From the NCBI GenBank assembly GCA_002418465.1, contig DIEE01000272.1:11496-34213 (forward strand): a DNA stretch of 22,718 nt, given 5' to 3'. Under the pieces are notes generated by a model. The model had not been told where the DNA came from, searched no databases, and saw nothing but the letters and a program-made list of their open reading frames with translations. How positions within the stretch are numbered: the stretch's first letter is position 1; the number at the start of each line of letters is the position of its first letter. Source of the stretch: Pseudomonas sp. UBA5782 (GTDB lineage: Bacteria; Pseudomonadota; Gammaproteobacteria; Pseudomonadales; Pseudomonadaceae). The position numbers and the translations under genes are program-made. Below are positions 8,696-16,626 of the stretch, piece by piece.

Positions 8696-9874
8696 GTGCG
8701 CAATACCGATGTGGTGGTCATAGGTGCCGGTGCCGCCGGCCTGATGTGCGCGCTGACCGCGGGCGGGCGCGGCCGGCGTGTCGTACTGCTCGACCACGCG
8801 AACAAGGCTGGGAAGAAAATTCTCATGTCCGGTGGCGGCCGCTGCAACTTCACCAACCTCTACACCGAGCCGGGCAACTTCCTCTCGCGCAACCCGCACT
8901 TCTGCAAGTCGGCGCTGGCGCGCTACACCCAGTGGGATTTCATCGCCCTGGTGGACGCGCACAAGGTCGCCTACCACGAGAAGAAACTCGGCCAGCTGTT
9001 CTGCGATAACAAGGCCAGCGACATCCTGCAGATGCTCCTCGATGAATGCGCCAGCGCCGGCGTCGAGCTGCGCCTGGAAACGCCGGTGAACGCCATCGAG
9101 AAAACCGACGGCGGCTACCTGTTGCAGACCGGCGCCGGGGCGATGAGTTGCGCCTCGCTGGTGATCGCCACCGGAGGCCTGTCGATTCCCACCCTCGGCG
9201 CCAGCGGCTTCGGCTACCAGGTCGCCCGCCAGTTCGGCCACGAGTTGCTGCCGACCCGCGCCGGGCTGGTGCCGTTCACCATCACCGACAGCCTCAAGGA
9301 GCTCTGCGGCGAACTCTCCGGCACCTCCGTGGACAGCTCGGTGAGCTGCAACGGCGAGCGCTTTCGCGAGAACATCCTGTTCACCCACCGCGGCCTCAGC
9401 GGACCAGCGATCCTGCAGATTTCCTCCTACTGGCAGCCGGGCGACGCCATCGAGATCGACCTGCTGCCGGACCGCGACGCCGAGGCCTGGCTGCTCGAGG
9501 AGCAGCGCGCGCACCCGGACCGCGAGTTGAAGACGCTGCTCGCCGAGGTCTTCACCAAGAAGATGGCCGGGCTGCTCGCCGAACGCTGGTTCGCCTCCCG
9601 GCCGATGCGCCAGTACAGCCCGGCGGAACTTGCCGAGATCGCCGCACGCCTGAGCCAGTGGCGCCTGGTGCCGTCCGGCACTGAGGGCTATCGCACCGCC
9701 GAGGTCACCCTGGGCGGGGTGAGCACCGACGAGGTGTCGTCGAAGACCATGGAATCGCAGCGCTCGCCGGGGCTGTATTTCGTCGGCGAGGTGCTCGACG
9801 TCAGCGGCCATCTCGGCGGTTTCAACTTCCAGTGGGCCTGGGCCTCGGGGCACGCCGCCGGCGAGTGCGTCTGA
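8696..9874 (+). CDS. yhiN: NAD(P)/FAD-dependent oxidoreductase, HI0933/YhiN family
   Basis: 392 residues, the normal family length. The N-terminal FAD-binding Rossmann motif is VVVIGAGAAGL (residues 7-17). It is followed by the family-specific MSGGGRCNFTN segment and, near the end, VTLGGVSTDEV and GLYFVGEVLDVSGHLGGFNFQWAWASG, the second flavin-contacting region. The physiological reaction of YhiN proteins is not established. The GTG at 8696 is preferred over an open frame starting at 8558: GGAG sits 8 bases upstream and the Rossmann motif begins at once. It is divergent from the solute-binding protein gene, with 167 bases between them in which no clear regulatory element was recognised. Confidence 0.92.
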   Translation: MRNTDVVVIGAGAAGLMCALTAGGRGRRVVLLDHANKAGKKILMSGGGRCNFTNLYTEPGNFLSRNPHFCKSALARYTQWDFIALVDAHKVAYHEKKLGQLFCDNKASDILQMLLDECASAGVELRLETPVNAIEKTDGGYLLQTGAGAMSCASLVIATGGLSIPTLGASGFGYQVARQFGHELLPTRAGLVPFTITDSLKELCGELSGTSVDSSVSCNGERFRENILFTHRGLSGPAILQISSYWQPGDAIEIDLLPDRDAEAWLLEEQRAHPDRELKTLLAEVFTKKMAGLLAERWFASRPMRQYSPAELAEIAARLSQWRLVPSGTEGYRTAEVTLGGVSTDEVSSKTMESQRSPGLYFVGEVLDVSGHLGGFNFQWAWASGHAAGECV

Positions 9875-9958
9875 GTCGGCGAAGAAATCCGCCGAACGCG
9901 TGGCTTTAATTCGTTTTCGATAGTCTGATGCCTATCCAAACGGAGACCGTACCGAGCC

Positions 9959-12133
9959 ATGCCGCGATCCTCGCTCAGCCACACCCTGCGCCGCCTCTGG
10001 GGCCGCGACAAGTTCGCCTTCAGCCTTAGGGTGTTCGTCGCGCTGACCGGCGCCATGGCGCTGTGCTGGCACGAGGAACGCCTGGAGCTGGTGATCCCGC
10101 TGTTCCTCGGGGTGATCGCCAGCGCCCTGGCGGAAACCGACGACAACTGGTTTGGCCGGCTCAAGGCGCTGGTGGTGACGCTGATCTGCTTCGCCATCGC
10201 CGCCAGCTCGGTGGAGCTGCTGTTCCCCTACCCCTGGCTGTTCGTCACCGGGCTGGCGCTGTCGACCTTCGGCATGACGCTGCTCGGCGCCCTCAGCGCG
10301 CGCTACGCGACCATCGCCCAGGCCACGCTGATCCTCTCCATCTACACCATGATCGGTGTCGACCAGCGCGGCGGCTCGGCCGGCAGCTTCTGGCACGAGC
10401 CGCTGCTGCTGATCACCGGCGCCGCCTGGTACGGGCTGCTCTCGGTGGCCTGGAACGCGGTGTTCTCCAACCAGCCGGTGCAGGCCGGCCTGGCCGTGCT
10501 GTTCCGCGAACTGGGCCTCTACCTCAAGCTCAAGGCCGCGCTGCTCGAACCGTTGCGCCAACTCGACGTGGAGGAGCGCCGCCTGGAGCTGGCCAAGCAG
10601 AACGGCAAGGTGGTGAGCGCGCTGAACCAGGCCAAGGAAATCCTCCTGCACCGGCTCGGCGGGCGCCCGGGACCGAAGGTGAAGCGCTACCTGCGGCTGT
10701 ATTTCACCGCCCAGGACATCCACGAACGCGCCAGTTCCTCGCACTACCCGTACAACGCGCTGACCGAGGCGTTCTTCCACAGCGACGTGCTGTTCCGCTG
10801 CCAGCGCCTGCTGCACCAGCAGGGCTCGGCGTGCCAGGCGCTGGGCCGCGCGATCCAGCTGCGCCAGTCGTTCGAGCACGGTGAAAGCCAGCAGGCCTTG
10901 AGCGACCTGCAGGCCTCGCTGGATTACCTGCGCGCGCAGAACAACCCGTCCTGGCGCAGCCTGCTGCGCTCGCTCGGCGCGCTGGCGGCCAACCTCGGCA
11001 CGCTGGAGAAGAAACTGGCCGACGCGAGCAACCCGGACGCGCCGGTCGAGGAGCAGGACAGCACGCTGTTCGACCGCTCGCCGCGCTCGTTCAAGGACGC
11101 CGCCGAACGCATCCGCCAGCAGTTCACGCCGACCTCGCTGGTGTTCCGCCACGCGCTGCGCATGGCCATCGCGCTGGTCGCCGGCTACGCCATGCTGCAC
11201 TGGATCCACCCCAGCCAGGGCTACTGGATTCTGCTGACCACGGTGTTCGTCTGCCAGCCGAACTACGGCGCCACCCGTGTGCGCCTGGTGCAGCGGATTC
11301 TCGGCACCATCGCCGGCCTGGTCGGCGGCTGGGCGCTGATCACGCTGTTCCCCAATGCGCTGATCCAGTCGTTCCTGGCGGTGATCGCCGGGGTGCTGTT
11401 CGCCGCCACGCGCAGTTCGCGCTACACCCTGGCGACCGCGGCGATGACCCTGCTGGTGCTGCTCTGCTTCAACCAGATCGGCGACGGCTACGGGCTGATC
11501 TGGCCGCGCCTGTTCGATACCCTGGTCGGCAGCCTGATCGCCGGCGCGGCGGTGTTCCTGATCCTGCCGGACTGGCAGGGTCGCCGGCTGAACCGGATGA
11601 TCGGCATCGCGCTGAGCAGCAACGCGCGCTACCTGCGCCAGCTGATGCAGCAGTATCGCAGCGGCAAGCGCGACGACCTCGACTACCGCATCGCCCGGCG
11701 CAATGCGCACAACGCCGACGCCGCGCTGTCCAGCACGCTGTCGAACATGCTCATGGAGCCCGGCCATTTCCGCAAGGACGCCGAGCTGGGCTTCCGCTTC
11801 CTACTGCTCAGCCACACGCTGCTCAGCTACCTGTCGGCCCTCGGCGCGCACCGTGGCAGCCTGCCCCAGGAGCTCTACGACGAGCTGATCGACAGTGCCT
11901 CGGTGCGCATCGCCGACAGCCTCGACCAGTTGGCCGGCAGCCTGATCGAGCAGCAGCCGGTAGCGGTGCACAGCGAGGAGGAAGAAGCCCTCGCCGCGCA
12001 GCTGGAACAGTCGCCGGACGAGCAGCACGACGTGCAGCGCCTGGTGAAAACCCAGCTGGCGCTGATCTGCCGGCAACTGGCGCCGTTGCGTACCCTCTCC
12101 GCTCACCTGCTGAAGCCTGCAAAAGCCAACTGA
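9959..12133 (+). CDS. yccS: YccS/YhfK-type FUSC-family inner-membrane protein
   Basis: 724 residues, matching YccS. An N-terminal block of hydrophobic helices (from about residue 20 to 190, for example WLFVTGLALSTFGMTLLGAL) is followed by a long cytoplasmic segment (about 200-395) rich in charged helices. A second membrane block follows (about 400-545, with HALRMAIALVAGYAMLHWIH and GYWILLTTVFVCQPNYGATRVR), then a soluble C-terminal tail. HPSQGYWILLT and the CQPNYGATRVRLVQRILGT stretch are typical of this fusaric-acid-resistance-like superfamily. The family is thought to act in efflux, but substrate and partners are not established. The start codon has only a distant GGAG. A strong terminator lies 65 bases after the stop. 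Confidence 0.88.
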   Translation: MPRSSLSHTLRRLWGRDKFAFSLRVFVALTGAMALCWHEERLELVIPLFLGVIASALAETDDNWFGRLKALVVTLICFAIAASSVELLFPYPWLFVTGLALSTFGMTLLGALSARYATIAQATLILSIYTMIGVDQRGGSAGSFWHEPLLLITGAAWYGLLSVAWNAVFSNQPVQAGLAVLFRELGLYLKLKAALLEPLRQLDVEERRLELAKQNGKVVSALNQAKEILLHRLGGRPGPKVKRYLRLYFTAQDIHERASSSHYPYNALTEAFFHSDVLFRCQRLLHQQGSACQALGRAIQLRQSFEHGESQQALSDLQASLDYLRAQNNPSWRSLLRSLGALAANLGTLEKKLADASNPDAPVEEQDSTLFDRSPRSFKDAAERIRQQFTPTSLVFRHALRMAIALVAGYAMLHWIHPSQGYWILLTTVFVCQPNYGATRVRLVQRILGTIAGLVGGWALITLFPNALIQSFLAVIAGVLFAATRSSRYTLATAAMTLLVLLCFNQIGDGYGLIWPRLFDTLVGSLIAGAAVFLILPDWQGRRLNRMIGIALSSNARYLRQLMQQYRSGKRDDLDYRIARRNAHNADAALSSTLSNMLMEPGHFRKDAELGFRFLLLSHTLLSYLSALGAHRGSLPQELYDELIDSASVRIADSLDQLAGSLIEQQPVAVHSEEEEALAAQLEQSPDEQHDVQRLVKTQLALICRQLAPLRTLSAHLLKPAKAN

Positions 12134-12142
12134 GTCCCGCTC

Positions 12143-12177
12143 GCAGCCGCCGTACGGCGAGAAATTCGCCGTGCTGC
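12143..12177 (+). other. Hairpin in the yccS 3' region
   Basis: ACGGCGA (12154-12160) and TCGCCGT (12166-12172) pair perfectly around a 5-base loop. GCAGC (12143-12147) and GCTGC (12173-12177) extend the stem with a 6-base bulge on the left side. The bulge plus the left arm also form the perfect 12-base palindrome CGCCGTACGGCG (12148-12159). No T-tract follows directly. Confidence 0.5.
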
Positions 12178-12181
12178 ATGC

Positions 12182-12187
12182 TATTGT
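12182..12187 (+). promoter_or_regulatory. Possible extended -10 promoter upstream of the stressosome operon
   Basis: TGC-TATTGT (12179-12187) looks like an extended -10 element. No -35 hexamer was found at the standard distance. If it is used, transcription would begin just before the terminator hairpin at 12198. Confidence 0.3.
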
Positions 12188-12197
12188 CCGCCATCGA

Positions 12198-12225
12198 AAC
12201 CGGGTCCCAATCACCCGGTTTTTTT
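12198..12225 (+). terminator. Rho-independent terminator between yccS and the stressosome operon
   Basis: AACCGGGT and ACCCGGTT form a perfect 8-base-pair stem around a 7-base loop (CCCAATC), and the stem's final TT runs on through a further five T. This is a textbook intrinsic terminator for yccS. It ends only 49 bases before the first stressosome gene, so it may also act on transcripts entering that operon. Confidence 0.9.
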
Positions 12226-12274
12226 AATGGAAGACGCGCCCGCTACCTGCGCGGCTCAGACCTGCGAGGAACCC

Positions 12275-13114
12275 ATGTCCGTATCTGCGATAGCCGATCT
12301 GCTGAAAAAACACGAAAGCGAACTGCTCCTGGAGTGGGTCGCGAGCCAGCGCGCCGCCGGTATCCGCACCGACTTGATCGACGAAAGCACCGTGCTGAGC
12401 AATTCGCGCGAGCTGCTCAAGCTGCTCAGCATCGCCGCCGCCAGCGGCATCGACGATCTGAACGGCGCCGAGTGGAAACCGGTCAAGAGCATGCTCGAAA
12501 CCCTTTCGCGCACGCAGAGCCGCCAGGGTTTCAGCCCCAGCGAAACCGCCACCTTCGTGTTCTCGCTGAAAGAGCCGCTGTTCGCCAAGATCCAGGCCAA
12601 CAGCAGCGACGCCGCGGCCGAGATGCTCAGGGCCAGCCAGTTGCTCGACAAGCTCGGCCTGTACAGCATGGAAAGCTACATGACCGGCCGCGAGTCGGTG
12701 ATCCGCGAGCAGCAGGAAAGCATGCTCGAACTGTCCACCCCGGTGGTCGAGCTGTGGAAGGGCGTGCTGGCGATCCCGCTGATCGGCTCGCTTGATAGCA
12801 ACCGCACGCAGATCGTCATGGAAGCGCTGCTGGAGAAGATCGTCCAGACCGAATCCGAGATCGCCATCATCGACATCACCGGCGTGCCGACCGTCGACAC
12901 CATGGTCGCCCAGCACCTGCTCAAGACTGTCACCGCGGCCAAGCTGATGGGCGCCAAGTGCATCATCAGCGGCATTCGCCCGCAGATCGCCGCGACCATT
13001 GTCCACCTCGGCGTGGAGCTGGGCGACGTGATCACCAAATCGTCTCTGGCGGACGCCTTCTCGATCGCGCTCAAAGAGCTCGACGTACGTCTGGTCAGCA
13101 ACAAGGCTCGCTGA
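12275..13114 (+). CDS. rsbR: RsbR-like stressosome scaffold (STAS domain protein)
   Basis: 279 residues. The N-terminal half (about 1-145) is a helical RsbR-type sensory domain. The C-terminal STAS domain (about 150-275) closely follows Bacillus RsbRA, with ELSTPVVELW at 152-161, IDITGVPTVDTMVAQHLL at 199-216 and GIRPQIAATIVHLGVEL further on. Aligned from memory with B. subtilis RsbRA, the two RsbT target sites T171 and T205 correspond to S175 and T209, with the 34-residue spacing kept. RsbR proteins co-assemble with RsbS and hold RsbT until stress. The ATG at 12275 follows GAGGA. An upstream in-frame ATG at 12227 has no ribosome binding site. It is the first gene of a seven-gene coupled operon. 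What the N-domain senses is unknown. Confidence 0.93.
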   Translation: MSVSAIADLLKKHESELLLEWVASQRAAGIRTDLIDESTVLSNSRELLKLLSIAAASGIDDLNGAEWKPVKSMLETLSRTQSRQGFSPSETATFVFSLKEPLFAKIQANSSDAAAEMLRASQLLDKLGLYSMESYMTGRESVIREQQESMLELSTPVVELWKGVLAIPLIGSLDSNRTQIVMEALLEKIVQTESEIAIIDITGVPTVDTMVAQHLLKTVTAAKLMGAKCIISGIRPQIAATIVHLGVELGDVITKSSLADAFSIALKELDVRLVSNKAR

Positions 13115-13124
13115 GGTAAAGGCC

Positions 13125-13547
13125 ATGGTGGATAAAATCCCGATTCTGAAAATGGGAAAATTCCTGCTCCTGTCGATCCAGGTCGACATGCACGACCAAC
13201 TGGCGATGGACCTCCAGGAAGACCTCACGCAACAGATCGTTCAGCACCGCGCCAAGGGTGTGCTGATCGACATCTCCTCGCTGGACATCGTCGACTCGTT
13301 CATCGGTCGCATGCTCTCGCACATCGCCCATGTCTCGCGCATCCTCGATGCCAAGATCATCGTCGTCGGCATGCAGCCGGCGGTGGCGATCACCCTGGTC
13401 GAGCTGGGTCTGTCGCTGGATGGCATCGCCACCGCACTGAACGTCGAGAAGGGCATGCGTCGCCTCGAACAAATGGTCGATGACGACCTCAGCCTGGAGC
13501 TAGAAAGTGGGGAAGACCGAGATTTTTCCGCTGAAGCAGGAGACTGA
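13125..13547 (+). CDS. rsbS: RsbS-like STAS anti-sigma-antagonist homologue
   Basis: 140 residues, essentially a single STAS domain, about 20 residues longer at the C-terminus than B. subtilis RsbS. It would form the stressosome core with RsbR and sequester RsbT. The conserved phospho-acceptor serine is S58 in SLDIVDSFIGRML, equivalent to B. subtilis S59. Other matching segments are ILDAKIIVVGMQPAVAITLVELGLSLDGIATALNVEKGMRRLE. A GGTAAAGG-type ribosome binding site precedes the ATG, 10 bases after the rsbR stop. The acidic C-terminal tail (DDDLSLELESGEDRDFSAEAGD) is encoded by the 41 bases shared with the rsbT start and the bases just before it. That tail is not part of the usual RsbS fold. 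Confidence 0.93.
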   Translation: MVDKIPILKMGKFLLLSIQVDMHDQLAMDLQEDLTQQIVQHRAKGVLIDISSLDIVDSFIGRMLSHIAHVSRILDAKIIVVGMQPAVAITLVELGLSLDGIATALNVEKGMRRLEQMVDDDLSLELESGEDRDFSAEAGD

Positions 13548-13905
13548 CATCGTCCTCATCCGACAGCGCGTGCGCAAAGCGGCGGAAGCCGCACGACTGG
13601 GTCTGGTTTCGCAGACCAAGATCGTCACCGCCGCCAGCGAGATCGCGCGTAACGCGCTGATCTATGGCGGCGGCGGCGAATGCGTGATCGAAGAGACGAC
13701 CAAGGACGGGCGCGGCGCCGTGCGCCTGGTGATTTCCGACCAGGGCGACGGCATCGCCAACCTCGACCGGGCCATGGTCGATGGCTACACCTCGGGCAGC
13801 GGCATGGGCCTGGGCCTGGGCGGCGCCAAGCGTCTGGTCGACCAGTTCGCCATCGAAAGCCAACCCGGGCAAGGCACCCGCATCGAACTGTGGAAATGGC
13901 GGTGA
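13507..13905 (+). CDS. rsbT: RsbT-like switch serine kinase
   Basis: 132 residues, the RsbT length. It is a GHKL-ATPase anti-sigma-type kinase. In the Gram-positive system RsbT phosphorylates RsbS and RsbR, leaves the stressosome and activates a downstream partner. The N box is ASEIARNALIYGG with E45 and N49. The G1 box is SDQGDGI (D78) and the G2 box is SGMGLGLGGAKRLVDQF (99-114). The ending GQGTRIELWKWR matches B. subtilis RsbT's end. The start is a GTG with GGAG 7 bases upstream, and it overlaps rsbS by 41 bases. An RsbU phosphatase, the classical partner, is not encoded nearby; the next two genes carry related ATPase domains instead. Confidence 0.93.
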   Translation: MGKTEIFPLKQETDIVLIRQRVRKAAEAARLGLVSQTKIVTAASEIARNALIYGGGGECVIEETTKDGRGAVRLVISDQGDGIANLDRAMVDGYTSGSGMGLGLGGAKRLVDQFAIESQPGQGTRIELWKWR

Positions 13906-14879
13906 ACGAGGGCTATTGCACCCGCGCGTTCATCGTTGCCGAAGTCGCCCATGTCGATGCGGTGCGCCGCGCCGTGATCAAGCAGGCCCAGGCCCTCGGC
14001 TTCGACGAGGATGCCCTGGGCCGGCTGACCATCGTCGTGCAGGAAATGGCACGCAACCTGGTCAACCACGCCGAACACGGCGAAATCCTAGTCAATCACG
14101 ACGAGCGTTCTCTCGACGTGATGGCGATGGATCGCGGGCCGGGTATGGCCAACGTCAGCCAGTGCATGGCCGACAGCTATTCCAGCAAGGGCACCATGGG
14201 CGCCGGCCTGGGCGCGATCAGGCGCCTTTCCGACGTCTTCGACATCTATTCGCAGCTGGGCCAGGGCACCCTTCTGCTGGCGCGCTTCCTGCTCGCCGCG
14301 GAACCCGCCACGGTGCTGGTCAGCAGCGCGCTGTGCCTGCCGCATCCCAAGGAAGAGTCTTGCGGCGATGCCTGGGCGGTGCGCGACAACCGGGTGATGC
14401 TCTGCGACGGTCTCGGCCACGGCCCGCAGGCCAACGAAGCCAGTTGGCGCGCGCGCCAGCTGTTCCTCGATCACGACCCGCGAATGAACCTGATCGAGCT
14501 GATGGAGCGCAGCCACCAGGCGCTGCTGAGTACCCGTGGCGGTGCGCTGGCGTTCGCCGAGGTGGACGTCGCCCAGGGCCAGGTGACCTTCTGCGGGGTC
14601 GGCAACATCGCCGGCACGCTGCACGCGGAACAGGCGCGCGGCATGGTTTCGTCGAACGGAACGGTGGGCTACAAGGTCGGAAGGATTCAGACCTTCTCTT
14701 ACCCTTGGGACGAGCACTCCTTGTTGATCATGTCCTCCGACGGCATCACCACGAAATCCAGCCTGAATGCCTACCCCGGCCTTCGCGCACGCCACCCGGC
14801 CCTCGTCGCCGGGGCGATCATGCGCGACTTCCGCCGCCTGAATGACGACGCCACCGTGGTGGTGCTCCGTCATGCGTGA
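13896..14879 (+). CDS. RsbT/RsbW-like ATPase fused to an RsbX-like phosphatase
   Basis: 327 residues with two domains. Residues 1-135 form a GHKL ATPase with N box QEMARNLVNHAEHG (E50, N54), G1 box DRGPGM (D79) and G2 box GTMGAGLGAIRRLSDVF. Residues 140-327 form a PP2C/SpoIIE-type phosphatase most like RsbX: SCGDAWAV (D158), CDGLGHGPQANE (D171), RGGALAFAEVDVAQGQVTFCGVGN, SSDGI (D282) and NDDATVVVLR (D317-D318), so the metal-binding aspartates are kept. RsbX resets stressosomes by dephosphorylating RsbR and RsbS, so this protein may combine kinase-like binding with reset. The start is either ATG 13896 (overlapping rsbT by 10 bases) or GTG 13902, which has better GGA spacing and a GTGA overlap. 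Confidence 0.9.
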   Translation: MAVNEGYCTRAFIVAEVAHVDAVRRAVIKQAQALGFDEDALGRLTIVVQEMARNLVNHAEHGEILVNHDERSLDVMAMDRGPGMANVSQCMADSYSSKGTMGAGLGAIRRLSDVFDIYSQLGQGTLLLARFLLAAEPATVLVSSALCLPHPKEESCGDAWAVRDNRVMLCDGLGHGPQANEASWRARQLFLDHDPRMNLIELMERSHQALLSTRGGALAFAEVDVAQGQVTFCGVGNIAGTLHAEQARGMVSSNGTVGYKVGRIQTFSYPWDEHSLLIMSSDGITTKSSLNAYPGLRARHPALVAGAIMRDFRRLNDDATVVVLRHA

Positions 14880-16626
14880 CGCGCTGTCGATCTCCAGCGT
14901 TCCGATCCTGTCCGAAATCGACGTGGTGCTCTGCCGTCAGCGCGCCAAGCAGATCGCCGACTGGGTGGGCATGTCGCAACTGGAGCAGATCCGCCTGGCC
15001 ACCGGCGTCTCCGAGCTGGCGCGCAACATCTACCAGTACGCCAGCCAGGGGAAATTCCATTTCTTCCTCAAGCGCGACGCCCGCGGCCAGCTCAACGGCA
15101 TCGCCTTCGACGCCGTAGACCAGGGCAAGGGCATCGCCCAGCTGCAGGACATCCTCGAAGGCAGCTACGTCTCCAGCACCGGCATGGGCGTCGGCCTGAT
15201 CGGCGCCAAGCGCCTGATGGACGAGTTCCAGATCGAATCCTCGGACAAGGGCACGCGGATTCGCGCGGTCAAGTACATGAACTACCCGCGGCCGTTCCCC
15301 AGCGATCAGCAGATCATCGCCTTCCGCCAGCAACTCAACGCCGACGGCGAGCTCGACCCGTACAAGGAACTGCAGCTGCAGAGCGAAGACCTGCTGCTGA
15401 CCAACAACGAACTGCGCGTGCGCCAGCAGGAGCTGGAAGACACCGCGCAGGAGCTGGAGAACACCAACAAGGGCGTGGTGGCGCTTTATTCCGAACTGGA
15501 GAAGACCGCCCAGGAGCTTAAGGAGGCCGGTGAATCGAAGAGCCGCTTCTTCTCCAACATGACCCACGAATTCCGCACGCCGATCAACATCATCGAGAAC
15601 ATCTCCAAGCTGCTCGCCAGCGGCGTCGACGGCCAGCTTAATGCCGAGCAGCTCAAGCAGGTGAAGTTCATCAGCGATGCCGCGGCCGAGCTGGCGAACC
15701 TGATCACCGAACTGCTCGACCTCGCCGAGGTGCAGTCCGGACGCCTCGAAATAGCCCCGTCGCGCTTCAGCCTGTTCGACTTCATGGAGGAGATCGAGAG
15801 CCTGACCACCGCTCTGGCGATTCGCTACCCTGGCGTCACCCCATTGATCCAGCTGCCGAACAGCGACGTGCAGCTCAACACTGACCATGGCCGGCTGTTC
15901 CAGGTGCTGCGCAACCTGATTTCCAACGCCTTCAAGTACACCCCGGCCGGCAACGTGAAGATCAAGGTGTTCCAGCCGGACGAGGCGCACCTGGAGTTCC
16001 TCGTCGAGGACACCGGCATCGGCATCTCCGCGGAAAACCAGGCGCGGGTGTTCGAGGAGTTCTGCCGGATCAAGTCGCCGAACCTGAAGAACATCGAAGG
16101 CACCGGCCTCGGCCTGCCGCTGGCGCAACGGCTGGCGACGCTGCTCAACGGGCGGATTTCGCTGTCCAGCCATGAGGGCCAGGGCAGCCGCTTCTACGTG
16201 CAGATCCCGCTGGAACTGGGCGAGGAAGAGGGCGACGACCGCATCCTCGACCTCAGCGGAACGACCATCCTGATCATCGACGACAGCGAAGCCGACCGCT
16301 ACCTGATCCGTCGCACGCTGGAGCCCTACGACCCGGTGCTGATCGATGCGGACAGTGCCCGCTCCAGCATCGACACGCTCAACGCGGTGCGCCCGGACAT
16401 CATCTTCCTCGATCTGGAGCTTCCGGACATCAGCGGCGAGGACCTGCTCGCCAGCATGGACTGGAGCATGCACCAGCGCGTGGTGATCAATACCGCGAAA
16501 CAGCTCGGCGAAGATGAACGCGCTCGCCTGGAGCCACACTGCCATGCGCTGCTGCTTAAGACCCAGGCGGACTATTCCGAACGCCTGCTGCAGTGCGTGA
16601 GGAGCCTAGCGTGGAGGCAAGAATGA
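14872..16626 (+). CDS. Hybrid histidine kinase with an N-terminal RsbT-like domain
   Basis: 584 residues. Order: RsbT-like ATPase (1-137; SELARNIYQYASQG with E48 and N52, DQGKGI, GMGVGLIGAKRLMDEF), a coiled-coil linker rich in Glu, Gln and Leu (about 165-225), and HisKA with the phospho-acceptor H232 in THEFRTPINI. Then come the HATPase (NLISNAFKYTP, VEDTGIGIS, GTGLGLPLAQR; about 335-447) and a complete receiver (about 464-580; D470-D471, phospho-acceptor D514, T541, K563). No membrane segment or periplasmic sensor domain is present, so it should be cytoplasmic and take its input through the RsbT-like domain, possibly from the stressosome. Its ATG overlaps the previous stop by 8 bases (ATGCGTGA). 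Confidence 0.92.
   Translation: MRDALSISSVPILSEIDVVLCRQRAKQIADWVGMSQLEQIRLATGVSELARNIYQYASQGKFHFFLKRDARGQLNGIAFDAVDQGKGIAQLQDILEGSYVSSTGMGVGLIGAKRLMDEFQIESSDKGTRIRAVKYMNYPRPFPSDQQIIAFRQQLNADGELDPYKELQLQSEDLLLTNNELRVRQQELEDTAQELENTNKGVVALYSELEKTAQELKEAGESKSRFFSNMTHEFRTPINIIENISKLLASGVDGQLNAEQLKQVKFISDAAAELANLITELLDLAEVQSGRLEIAPSRFSLFDFMEEIESLTTALAIRYPGVTPLIQLPNSDVQLNTDHGRLFQVLRNLISNAFKYTPAGNVKIKVFQPDEAHLEFLVEDTGIGISAENQARVFEEFCRIKSPNLKNIEGTGLGLPLAQRLATLLNGRISLSSHEGQGSRFYVQIPLELGEEEGDDRILDLSGTTILIIDDSEADRYLIRRTLEPYDPVLIDADSARSSIDTLNAVRPDIIFLDLELPDISGEDLLASMDWSMHQRVVINTAKQLGEDERARLEPHCHALLLKTQADYSERLLQCVRSLAWRQE

Noticed and set aside
9932..11767. A 611-codon minus-strand frame antisense to yccS.
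   Set aside because: Low-complexity Arg/Gln/Ala/His composition with no recognisable domain, and it lies fully opposite a conserved membrane protein.
12227..12274. An earlier ATG for rsbR at 12227.
   Set aside because: It lies just after the terminator T-tract without a ribosome binding site, while GAGGA precedes the ATG at 12275, where the RsbR-like helix begins.
13125..13547. Reading the STAS protein as an RsbV/SpoIIAA-type anti-anti-sigma factor.
   Set aside because: The SLDIVDSFIGRML and GMQPAVAITLVELG segments and its place between rsbR and rsbT fit RsbS much better.
14818..16545. A 575-codon minus-strand frame antisense to the hybrid kinase.
   Set aside because: It mirrors the codon bias of the kinase gene and has no family signature.
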